Shown here: in pieces, positions 1 to 5,897 of the stretch | Layout: each line of letters opens with the position of its first letter | Position numbering within the stretch: position 1 is the stretch's first letter | DNA from: Terriglobales bacterium | Lineage (GTDB): Bacteria > Acidobacteriota > Terriglobia > Terriglobales > Acidobacteriaceae | DNA length: 12,843 nucleotides | Direction: 5' to 3' | Assembly: GCA_019241735.1 (NCBI GenBank) | Contig: JAFAWN010000278.1 | Coordinates: forward strand, 1 to 12,843 | The notes under the pieces: model-generated | Told to the model about the DNA's origin: nothing | The model's input: the letters and a program-made list of their open reading frames with translations, nothing else | Database searches by the model: none | Translations under genes and position numbers: made by a program

Positions 1-653
1 GGGCCGACGATTACTTGACCAAGCCGTTCCACGTGGATGAGCTTCGCGCCCGGGTACGCGCGGGAAAGCGCATCCTCGAACTCCAGGACGCCTTGGTGCG
101 GGCCCACGGAGCAGTACAGTTCGCCGCTGATCACGATCCCCTGACTCGTCTGTGGAATCGTGGCGCGATTCTCTCGCTCCTTGAAAGGGAACTGCGCCGC
201 GGGCTGCGCACTAGCGCTCCCGTGGGCGTCATAATGGCCGACGTGGACTACTTTAAAAACATCAACGACCGTCACGGACATCTGATTGGAGACGCCGTGC
301 TGCAGGAAACGGCCACCCGCCTTGCCTCGGCCGTCCGCAGCTACGATTCCGTCGGCCGGTACGGGGGCGAAGAGTTCCTCATTATCGTTCCTGGTTGCAA
401 TGAGCGTGCCGCCGCCGATAGCGGTGAACGCCTGAGAAACTGCATTGCCGCGCTGCCGGTCGAGACTAGCGCGGGCGCAATCAGCGTTACCCTCAGCGTC
501 GGGGTAATGTCGGTGCACCCGGAAAAAGATTTGTGGCAGCGCGACGATTTGATCCGCGCCGCCGATATCGCCCTCTATCGCGCCAAGGCCTCCGGACGTA
601 ATCGGGTGGAAAGTTCATCCACCCTGCTCGCCGCCCCAACGCTCGACCCCTGA
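1..653 (+). CDS. Response regulator diguanylate cyclase (REC-GGDEF), 5' end outside window
   Basis: Makes the second messenger c-di-GMP from two GTP, probably under control of a phosphorelay. The frame is open at the left edge and is read from base 3; the first residues, ADDYLTKPF, are the classic end of a receiver domain, including the conserved Lys-Pro. A short helical linker follows (about bases 40-130). The GGDEF domain then shows DPLTRLWNR, the metal-binding MADVDYF, the active-site GGEEF (bases 363-377), and the SVGV and ALYRAK motifs near the end. An RxxD inhibitory site (RSYD, 336-347) lies five residues before GGEEF, so product inhibition by c-di-GMP is expected. All catalytic residues I can check are intact. 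The phosphoacceptor Asp and the start lie outside the window. The TTG at base 15 is an internal Leu codon, not a start. No effector domain follows GGDEF. Confidence 0.95.
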   Translation, partial: ADDYLTKPFHVDELRARVRAGKRILELQDALVRAHGAVQFAADHDPLTRLWNRGAILSLLERELRRGLRTSAPVGVIMADVDYFKNINDRHGHLIGDAVLQETATRLASAVRSYDSVGRYGGEEFLIIVPGCNERAAADSGERLRNCIAALPVETSAGAISVTLSVGVMSVHPEKDLWQRDDLIRAADIALYRAKASGRNRVESSSTLLAAPTLDP

Positions 654-724
654 CTCGACCCCTGACCCGCCCCCGGGCGCGCGCGCGCGCCCCCTGACCC
701 GCCCCGGGCGCGCGCGCCCGGGGC
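642..724. repeat. GC-rich tandem repeats and palindromes across the diguanylate cyclase stop
   Basis: A 12-bp unit, CTCGACCCCTGA, occurs twice in exact tandem (642-653 and 654-665); the first copy contains the stop codon. A 32-bp unit starting CCCCTGACCCGCCCC then occurs at 659-690 and again, imperfectly, at 691-722. Each 32-bp unit ends in a CG-alternating palindrome: a perfect 18-bp one at 675-692 and a perfect 24-bp one at 701-724 (GCCCCGGGCGCG plus its mirror). No T-tract follows, so this is not a standard terminator, although the RNA would fold very stably. Confidence 0.85.
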
Positions 725-728
725 TTCA

Positions 729-812
729 ACGCCTTCGGCGTGGATGGGCTTTGCTTTGCAGCAAAGCCGCGCGGATGGCACATTGGTGGCCCGGTCTGGC
801 ACAGTTGTGCCA
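729..812. repeat. Cluster of three small hairpins
   Basis: Three inverted repeats follow each other in the spacer: ACGCC/GGCGT with a 3-nt loop (729-741), GGCTTTGC/GCAAAGCC with a 6-nt loop (747-768), and TGGCACA/TGTGCCA with a 2-nt loop (797-812). None has a T-tract. They could be part of a structured transcript tail or a dispersed repeat; I cannot tell which. Confidence 0.5.
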
Positions 813-873
813 TTCACAGAACACCCCCCGGGAATTACCTTCATACACGAGCAGTTCTGGGGGAGGGCTGCCC

Positions 874-917
874 GGGCGTCCTTTGACTCTAACGAGTCGG
901 GACGCCTGTTAATTTTT
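874..917 (+). terminator. Composite hairpin with T-rich tail, possible terminator
   Basis: An outer 7-bp stem GGCGTCC/GGACGCC (875-881 with 900-906) encloses an inner 5-bp stem GACTC/GAGTC with loop TAAC (885-898). A T-rich run ending in TTTTT follows directly (907-917). It could end transcription from the diguanylate cyclase about 220 bp upstream. The distance from the stop codon and the internal bulge lower the confidence. From 918 to the next gene at 1064 I see no further structure and no convincing promoter. Confidence 0.45.
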
Positions 918-1063
918 GGGGGATGTTTTTCGCTGTCTTCATCTATTTTTCGAACAACCTTCCGTTCATCGACCAAGCAATAGCACGGGATAGCCGCGGC
1001 CTTGCCGCACCTGAATCTCCCGCCGTGAAATTCCATCTAAAACAGTAGGATTCGGCAAATATT

Positions 1064-1912
1064 ATGGGGAATACTTTCAAGACGGCGTTTCTGCTTACCG
1101 CTTTGACCCTGATGTTGATGTTCATTGGGCGCATTTTTGGTGGCGACAACGGCATGTTGCTGGCCCTGGTCATAGCAGGCGCCACCAACTTCGTCGCATA
1201 TTTCTTTTCCGACAAGATCGCGCTGGCCACTTATCGTGCCCGGCCGGTCAGCCGGGAGCAGCTTCCTCGCGCCTATGACGTGGTCGAACGCCTGACGCAG
1301 AAGATAGGGATCCCCATGCCCAAGCTCTATGTCATTCCCACCGATTCCCCGAATGCGTTCGCAACTGGACGGAACCCGCAGCATGCTTCGGTGGCGGTGA
1401 CGGAAGGCATCCTCAAGCTTCTTAACGACGAAGAACTGGAAGGCGTGCTGGCGCATGAACTGGGGCATGTCAACAACCGCGACATCCTGATCAGCTCCAT
1501 CGCCGCCACGGTCGCCGGGGCGATCACGTTTATTTCCCGCTTTGGATTCTTTTTCGGTGGCGTCAATGACCGCGACGACCGCCGCGGCGGCGGAATCGGC
1601 GCACTTCTGATGCTGATCCTCGCCCCGATTGCCGCCATGCTCATCCAGTTGGCGGTCTCGCGTTCGCGGGAGTATCAGGCAGACGCCACCGGAGCCCACT
1701 TCACCGGCAATCCGTACGCACTTGCCAGCGCGCTTGCCAAGCTGGACGCATATTCGCGGCGGGTGCCGATGCTGGCCACGCCTTCAACCGCACATTTGTT
1801 CATCATCCAGCCATTTCTGGGGATGAGTTTCGGCAGTCTGTTTTCCACGCATCCACCGATTGCCAAGCGGATCGAGCGCCTGACCGGACATCCCGCGGAG
1901 TTGCTGCAGTAA
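1064..1912 (+). CDS. htpX: Membrane zinc metalloprotease HtpX (M48B)
   Basis: An inner-membrane protease that degrades damaged or misfolded membrane proteins, working alongside FtsH in known bacteria. The 282 residues match the usual length of the family. Two N-terminal membrane helices (about residues 8-25 and 31-48) precede the catalytic domain. The zinc site is HELGH at residues 131-135, with the third ligand Glu203 in SREYQAD. Two more hydrophobic segments (about 146-165 and 179-198) lie between these motifs. The C-terminal STHPPIAKRIERL is typical of M48 proteases. A weak ribosome binding site (AGGA, 1047-1050) lies 13 nt before the ATG. HtpX genes are often heat- or envelope-stress-induced, but no such operator is visible here. 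Confidence 0.95.
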   Translation: MGNTFKTAFLLTALTLMLMFIGRIFGGDNGMLLALVIAGATNFVAYFFSDKIALATYRARPVSREQLPRAYDVVERLTQKIGIPMPKLYVIPTDSPNAFATGRNPQHASVAVTEGILKLLNDEELEGVLAHELGHVNNRDILISSIAATVAGAITFISRFGFFFGGVNDRDDRRGGGIGALLMLILAPIAAMLIQLAVSRSREYQADATGAHFTGNPYALASALAKLDAYSRRVPMLATPSTAHLFIIQPFLGMSFGSLFSTHPPIAKRIERLTGHPAELLQ

Positions 1913-2012
1913 GAGTTTGTTTCGCGCGCGTTTTCAGAGAGCCGGCTGGTATTTCCGCACGTTCTGCGATGAATCGACTATGACGAGCGCGGCAAGCAGC
2001 GCATAATTGCCT

Positions 2013-2489
2013 ATGTCCTTCGTCCGATTTCTAATTTTGTTGTCACTGGCCGCCTGGGTGGGCGCGCTGATTTTCTTTCCGGCGGTTGCCCACACCGCGT
2101 TTTCCGTTCTACCTGATCAACATCTCGCCGGACTGATGGTGGGAAGAAGCCTAAGAATTCTGCACGTGATGGGCATCATCTCGGCCGTCGTTTTTCTGGG
2201 AAGCTCAACCTTCGCCCGTAGAAGCTTTTCCCGCTACTTCACCGCCCGTCAGGGTTTAGTTTTCGCCATGCTGCTGCTAACGCTTTTATCGCAGTTCGTC
2301 ATCATTCCCCGAATGGACCGGCTTCGCTCATCATTTACACCTGATGTACATTCCGCGCCGGCAGAAAGCTTCGTCGAGAATGGCGCGCGTCACCGATTCG
2401 ATGTGCTTCATACCTGGTCGGTCCGGGTCGAGGGAGCAGTTCTGATCTTAGGATTAGCGGCAGTGTATTTGACCGCTGCCGCTGTTTGA
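2013..2489 (+). CDS. DUF4149-type four-helix membrane protein
   Basis: A small integral membrane protein of 158 residues resembling the DUF4149/TMEM205-like family; its biochemical role is not known. Four hydrophobic helices are visible at about residues 5-26, 47-67, 82-100 and 138-157. The RFDVLHTWSVRVE stretch before the last helix resembles the family's conserved C-terminal motif. I chose the ATG at 2013 over the in-frame TTG at 2007, which would add only two residues. Neither start has a clear Shine-Dalgarno sequence. A -10-like CATAAT at 2002-2007, with an ATGACG 16 nt upstream, would place the RNA start almost on the ATG, so a leaderless message is possible. It lies 100 bp after htpX. 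Confidence 0.75.
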   Translation: MSFVRFLILLSLAAWVGALIFFPAVAHTAFSVLPDQHLAGLMVGRSLRILHVMGIISAVVFLGSSTFARRSFSRYFTARQGLVFAMLLLTLLSQFVIIPRMDRLRSSFTPDVHSAPAESFVENGARHRFDVLHTWSVRVEGAVLILGLAAVYLTAAAV

Positions 2490-2553
2490 CTTTGGCAACG
2501 GCCATCCCATCATTTAGTCTTCCTACGCAATTACTTCGCACGACCTCTTTCTT

Positions 2554-3639
2554 ATGAAAACTGGAATCATTGGGCTGCCGCAGGTGGGCAAGACTTCGCT
2601 GTTCCGAATATTGACCAAGGCAAATCTCTCGCTTCCGGCGTACGCCAACCCGCGTGAAGCGCATCTTGGGGTTGCCAAGGTGCCCGACGAGCGACTGGAC
2701 CGCATGGCGGCAATTTACAATCCGAAAAAACTTACTCACGCATCGATTGAATACGTTGACGTCGGCGCCATCGGCCAGGATGCCCTCAAAGAAAGCAGCT
2801 ATATCGGACACCTGCGCAACGTTGACGCTCTGGCTCATGTAGTCCGCGCGTTCGAGGACCCGTCGGTACCGCACGCCGGGCCCATCGATCCGCTGCGCGA
2901 CATCAAGAACGTCGATTTCGACCTGGTGATCAGCGATCTGGGACAAATCGAGAAGCGGATCGAACGGGTGCAGAAAGATCTGAAGAAGATGCGCTCTCCA
3001 GAGCTTGAGCGGGAACTCGATTTGCTCGTTCGGGCGAAAGCGCATGTGGAATCGGAGCGGCCGCTGCGAGAGATGGAGATGACCGCGGAAGACAAAAAGC
3101 GGCTGCGCGGATTCATGTTCCTCAGCGAGAAGCCGATTTTCTATGTGCTCAACGTCAGCGAAAGCTCGGAACTGGGGAAAGAGCTGGAAGAAGCGGTCAG
3201 CAAATACAACCTGACCGAGGTCGCGTCCCGCCCGAACGCCGGCGCAACCGCGATCTGCGGCAAAGTTGAGGCGGAGCTCGCGGAAATGAGCGAAGCCGAC
3301 GCCGCTGAATTTCTTTCGAGTTACGGGTTGACCGAAAGCGGTCTGGCGCGCCTGATACGCACTACCTACAAGCTGCTGGGATTAATTTCTTTCTTCACCA
3401 TTGGCGAGGACGAGTGCCGAGCCTGGACGATTCCGGTGAATACTCGGGCCGCCGAAGCTGCGGGCGCGATTCATTCTGACCTGGAAAAGCATTTTATCCG
3501 CGCGGAAACGATCCGCTGGGACCAGTTGCTGGAGGCTGGTTCAGAAGCCAACGCCCGCGCCCGCGGGACCTTGAGGCTCGAGGGAAAAGACTACATCGTG
3601 CAGGATGGCGATGTTTTGCACATACGGCATTCGGGGTAG
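2554..3639 (+). CDS. ychF: YchF/OLA1-family nucleotide-binding protein, divergent switch region
   Basis: A P-loop NTPase of the YchF/OLA1 family, cytosolic and ribosome-associated in studied species, where it prefers ATP to GTP. The 361 residues are close to the E. coli length. The P-loop GLPQVGKT is at residues 7-14. NVSE (200-203) replaces the NKxD specificity motif, as in YchF. A charged coiled coil spans about 128-180. The C-terminal TGS domain (about 275-358) is well conserved, with RAWTIP, EKHFIRAET and EGKDYIVQDGDVLHI. The switch region is unusual: after VDV at 68-70 the expected DxxG and the glycine-rich GASKGEGLG stretch are missing, and the segment is about four residues shorter. 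The start is the only reasonable ATG; no clear ribosome binding site is visible. Orthology is very likely, but nucleotide handling may differ. Confidence 0.88.
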   Translation: MKTGIIGLPQVGKTSLFRILTKANLSLPAYANPREAHLGVAKVPDERLDRMAAIYNPKKLTHASIEYVDVGAIGQDALKESSYIGHLRNVDALAHVVRAFEDPSVPHAGPIDPLRDIKNVDFDLVISDLGQIEKRIERVQKDLKKMRSPELERELDLLVRAKAHVESERPLREMEMTAEDKKRLRGFMFLSEKPIFYVLNVSESSELGKELEEAVSKYNLTEVASRPNAGATAICGKVEAELAEMSEADAAEFLSSYGLTESGLARLIRTTYKLLGLISFFTIGEDECRAWTIPVNTRAAEAAGAIHSDLEKHFIRAETIRWDQLLEAGSEANARARGTLRLEGKDYIVQDGDVLHIRHSG

Positions 3640-3706
3640 TTGAGGAAGATCTTGGGGTAATTGCCGAGGTGCTCCGCTCATTCGCGCTTTTTCCTGATGG
3701 GTGAGC

Positions 3707-3884
3707 GAGTATGACGGATTGATCCCACTCATCCGCACAAAACGCGAATGAGTGGGACACCCTGGCTGGACAGGCAAGATTCTTTTCGGGCCAGGTTAGT
3801 TCCAAAGTACGTAGCAAACCTGGGGCACCCGGACGATCAGCGCAAATCCCCCACCTTTACACAAAACGTAAAGGTGGGCCAGCC
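3707..3884. repeat. Conserved-loop hairpin repeat, copy A (two hairpins)
   Basis: The first of three related repeat copies. Hairpin 1 has arms 3724-3736 (CCCACTCATCCGC) and 3744-3756 (GCGAATGAGTGGG) with one mismatch and the loop ACAAAAC (3737-3743). Hairpin 2 has arms 3850-3860 (CCCACCTTTAC) and 3868-3878 (GTAAAGGTGGG), a perfect 11-bp stem, with the same loop ACAAAAC (3861-3867). Between them lie an extra stem CCAGGTT/AACCTGG (3791-3797 with 3817-3823) and a block, TGGGGCACCCGGACGATCAG, repeated exactly in copy B. The rest of the spacer (3640-3706 and 3885-3980) shows nothing clear. This is probably a REP-like dispersed element. Confidence 0.9.
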
Positions 3885-3985
3885 TGGACAAGTTTTTGGG
3901 AGAGTTTGAGAATCGGGACCTCACGGCGGTCCGTGTCCGTAGCAAAGGAAAATACGGTGGTGCCGCAGCAGCGTCTTGTGGAAGA

Positions 3986-4018
3986 TATAAAGTAGGTTTC
4001 TCGCTCAATAGCGAAACC
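3986..4018 (+). promoter_or_regulatory. Possible -10 box and leader hairpin before the M50 gene
   Basis: TATAAA at 3986-3991 is a plausible -10 box, but no good -35 lies upstream. An inverted repeat, GGTTTCTCGCT (3995-4005) with AGCGAAACC (4010-4018) and loop CAAT, ends ten bases before the start codon at 4029. In the RNA it would sit where a ribosome binding site is expected, and no Shine-Dalgarno sequence is visible there. This is a weak prediction. Confidence 0.3.
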
Positions 4019-4028
4019 CAAGGGCCCA

Positions 4029-4601
4029 ATGCCTAAGACCTTAGAAATCTACACTCCTGTAAGGGTGGAGAGACTCACGCGTGTGATGCGGATCAAAGGA
4101 GTGGACGTTTCCATCCACTGGTCCGTGCTTGTTATCGCGGCTCTGATCCTTAGCAGCGCGGTGCGTAAGCCAGTCATGGCGCTGGTGGGGTTGCCTACAT
4201 ACCTGAGCGTTCTACTAATCCATGAGTGCGGTCATCTGATCCTTGCTCGCCAAAGGCACTGCGAAGTGTTCGGGATCGAACTCTATTCGATGTACGGGAT
4301 CACGCGGTTCGAGACACCGGCTTCCGGATTCGATCACTGCGTAATCGCTTGGGGCGGAGTCTTGGCACAAGCATTGGTAGCACTTCCGCTAGTAACTTGG
4401 GTAGCGGTAGTCGGGTATACACCATTCGAGCCGGTGAATTTGCTGCTGGCCCTTCTAGGCTTCTTCAGCCTCGGAGTTGCTGCGTTTAACTTGCTCTCCT
4501 TTGCACCACTTGATGGCATCACAGCCTGGGGTCTAATCCCGGAGCTCATTAAGCGTGCGCGTGGCCCTGGGAGGCGTCCGAGATGGAGAGGGAGACCCTG
4601 A
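4029..4601 (+). CDS. M50 site-2-protease-like membrane metalloprotease
   Basis: A polytopic membrane protein of 190 residues resembling small site-2 proteases (family M50), which cut substrates within the membrane. Residues 24-34, GVDVSIHWSVL, match the usual family beginning. HECGH (65-69) in a membrane segment gives the two zinc His and the catalytic Glu. NLLSFAPLDG (154-163) resembles the conserved NxxPxxPLDG motif that supplies the third ligand, here Asp162. Hydrophobic segments lie at about 31-45, 52-75, 106-129 and 136-158. There is no PDZ or CBS domain, and the C-terminus is an Arg-rich tail. The ATG at 4029 gives the longest form; the ATG at 4086 (residue 20) also fits family starts. 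The gene stands alone between two arrays of the same repeat and may be part of a mobilised segment. Its substrate is unknown. Confidence 0.8.
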   Translation: MPKTLEIYTPVRVERLTRVMRIKGVDVSIHWSVLVIAALILSSAVRKPVMALVGLPTYLSVLLIHECGHLILARQRHCEVFGIELYSMYGITRFETPASGFDHCVIAWGGVLAQALVALPLVTWVAVVGYTPFEPVNLLLALLGFFSLGVAAFNLLSFAPLDGITAWGLIPELIKRARGPGRRPRWRGRP

Positions 4602-4746
4602 TACGCTGGCCGAGTGCCTAATTGTTGCCTTCTTAAATCGCTGAGATCAGCGAACAGCCCTCCCCCGAAAACTGCTCATAGCCATATTACGATCCGCTCA
4701 GGAGTGCCCCACCCATTTGTCTTTTGAAAGAGTGGAGTATTCTCGC

Positions 4747-4963
4747 GAAGGTTAACTCGAAAGAGTTCTTGCTTATTGCGCCCCGAGGGTTCTTGATGAG
4801 TATCACGGATTGATCCCACTCATCCGCACAGAACGCGAATGATTGGGGCACCCCGGCTGGTTCCTCTCGGCCCACGTTAGCGCCCAAAGTGGCGCGACCC
4901 TGGGGCACCCGGACGATCAGCGCAAATCCCCACCTTTACACAAAACGTAAAGGTGGGCCAGCC
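4747..4963. repeat. Conserved-loop hairpin repeat, copy B (two hairpins)
   Basis: The same two-hairpin unit as copy A. Hairpin 1 uses arms 4815-4827 and 4835-4847 with loop ACAGAAC and two mismatches. Hairpin 2 uses arms 4929-4939 and 4947-4957, again a perfect 11-bp stem with loop ACAAAAC. The stretch 4901-4963 is nearly identical to 3821-3884, while the part between the hairpins has diverged. The left part (4747-4797) is shared with copy C but not A and carries a small AACTC-GAAA-GAGTT hairpin (4754-4767) that copy C lacks. The preceding spacer from 4602 to 4746 contains nothing I recognise. Confidence 0.9.
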
Positions 4964-4984
4964 GCTCATCATTCGCTTTCCGAA

Positions 4985-5104
4985 TGAAGGTTAGTTCTTG
5001 CTTATTGCGGCCCGAAGGTTGTGGATGAGTATGATGGATTGATCCCACTCATCCGCACAAAACGCGAATGAGTGAGCACCCTGGCGAAAATCCCCACCCA
5101 GCCC
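4985..5104. repeat. Conserved-loop hairpin repeat, copy C (second hairpin missing)
   Basis: Hairpin 1 is present: arms 5044-5056 and 5064-5076, loop ACAAAAC (5057-5063), with two mismatches. After it the copy shortens: AAATCCCCACC is followed directly by CAGCC, which is what remains of the hairpin 2 region when TTTAC-loop-GTAAAGGTGGG is removed. The left flank (4985-5026) matches copy B. The copy ends just before the ZIP gene. Confidence 0.85.
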
Positions 5105-5126
5105 CTGGTCTACTCTTGCCACATTC

Positions 5127-5891
5127 GTGGGCGGCGAAGCTGCTATCATCCTCCGCCAAGTGCATCCCATACTTCTCAGTCTTCTGCTGGGGTTAACTGC
5201 TGCCGCGGCCAACGTATTTGGCGGCGCGATCATTGTCCAAAAACATTGGGAACGCTCGTATCTGAAATATTTTATTGCGCTCGGCGCAGGATTCATGCTG
5301 GCGACCGCCATGGTCGAAGTCTTCCCCGCGGCGCTCGCGCTCAGCGGGCAGAGGGCAGCTTTCCTGGCGCTTTTCGGCTATCTTCTGATTCATTTTTTCG
5401 AGCACACGGTGACGCCGCATTTCCACTTTGGTGAAGAAACCCACCACGCCGAGTTTGAGCATCGCCATCGAGGATATTCAGTTCTAGCCGGGCTGATCAT
5501 TCACACTTTTTTCGACGGCATCGCCATCGCCTCGGGCTTTATCGTCTCGGACTGGCTGGGATGGATTATTTTTCTGGCAATCTTTCTGCACAAGATTCCT
5601 GAGGGTTTCACCGTGGCCTCGGTGATGCTGGCCGGTGGCGAAAGCCGGCGTACCGCCTGGGGCGCATCCGCACTATTGGGAGTTGCGACCTTTGCCGGGG
5701 TGCTGGTTATGGCGTTATTTCGCAGCCAGGTGGGGTTTGGGCTGCCGCTATCTGCGGGAGTGACCTTCTACGTCGCGGCCTCAGACCTGATCCCTGAGGT
5801 AAACCGCGAGCCGGGAATCAAGATGGCGCTGGTGGTATTTCTGGGAGTGGCAATACTGCTCGGGCTCGAGCGCTTCCTGCACGCGCACTAG
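5127..5891 (+). CDS. ZIP-family divalent metal transporter
   Basis: Carries Zn2+ or related divalent metals across the inner membrane; ZIP proteins usually import into the cytoplasm. The longest form has 254 residues with about seven to eight hydrophobic helices. The metal-path motifs are intact: HTFFDG (126-131) in helix 4 and HKIPEG (155-160) in helix 5. ASDLIPE (218-224) is typical of a late helix. The loop before helix 4 is rich in His (93, 98, 100, 106, 107, 112, 114), as in many ZIPs, and probably senses or delivers metal. The GTG at 5127 gives the longest form; the GTG at 5160 (residue 12) is an equally good start because neither has a clear Shine-Dalgarno sequence. The stop is 6 bp from the convergent VWA gene. 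The exact metal cannot be told from sequence. Confidence 0.9.
   Translation: MGGEAAIILRQVHPILLSLLLGLTAAAANVFGGAIIVQKHWERSYLKYFIALGAGFMLATAMVEVFPAALALSGQRAAFLALFGYLLIHFFEHTVTPHFHFGEETHHAEFEHRHRGYSVLAGLIIHTFFDGIAIASGFIVSDWLGWIIFLAIFLHKIPEGFTVASVMLAGGESRRTAWGASALLGVATFAGVLVMALFRSQVGFGLPLSAGVTFYVAASDLIPEVNREPGIKMALVVFLGVAILLGLERFLHAH
5141..5149 (+). promoter_or_regulatory. Possible extended -10 promoter near the ZIP gene start
   Basis: TGCTATCAT matches an extended -10 (TGn plus TATCAT). No good -35 is present. If used, transcription would start around 5156, which leaves out the GTG at 5127 and would favour the in-frame GTG at 5160 with almost no leader. Confidence 0.3.
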
Positions 5892-5897
5892 CTGTTG

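Noticed and set aside
744..983. 79-residue + strand frame in the first spacer
   Set aside because: It begins inside a hairpin, crosses the terminator-like structure and has no domain or ribosome binding site.
575..1036. Minus-strand frames of 106 and 153 residues over the GC-rich repeat
   Set aside because: They consist of Arg/Ala/Gly runs produced by the CG repeats and overlap the diguanylate cyclase end.
1037..1699. 220-residue minus-strand frame opposite htpX
   Set aside because: It is a shadow of htpX, whose HELGH and SREYQAD motifs fix the true frame.
3707..5104. CRISPR array
   Set aside because: The repeats are few, long, imperfect and widely spaced, without regular spacers or cas genes.
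3494..5311. Minus-strand reading frames 3494-3817, 4687-4908 and 4991-5311, all containing FAFCADEWDQS
   Set aside because: The shared peptide is the translation of hairpin 1 of the repeat. The frames have unrelated beginnings and ends, one overlaps ychF and one overlaps the ZIP gene, and no ribosome binding site is seen. They are a by-product of the repeat, not a gene family.
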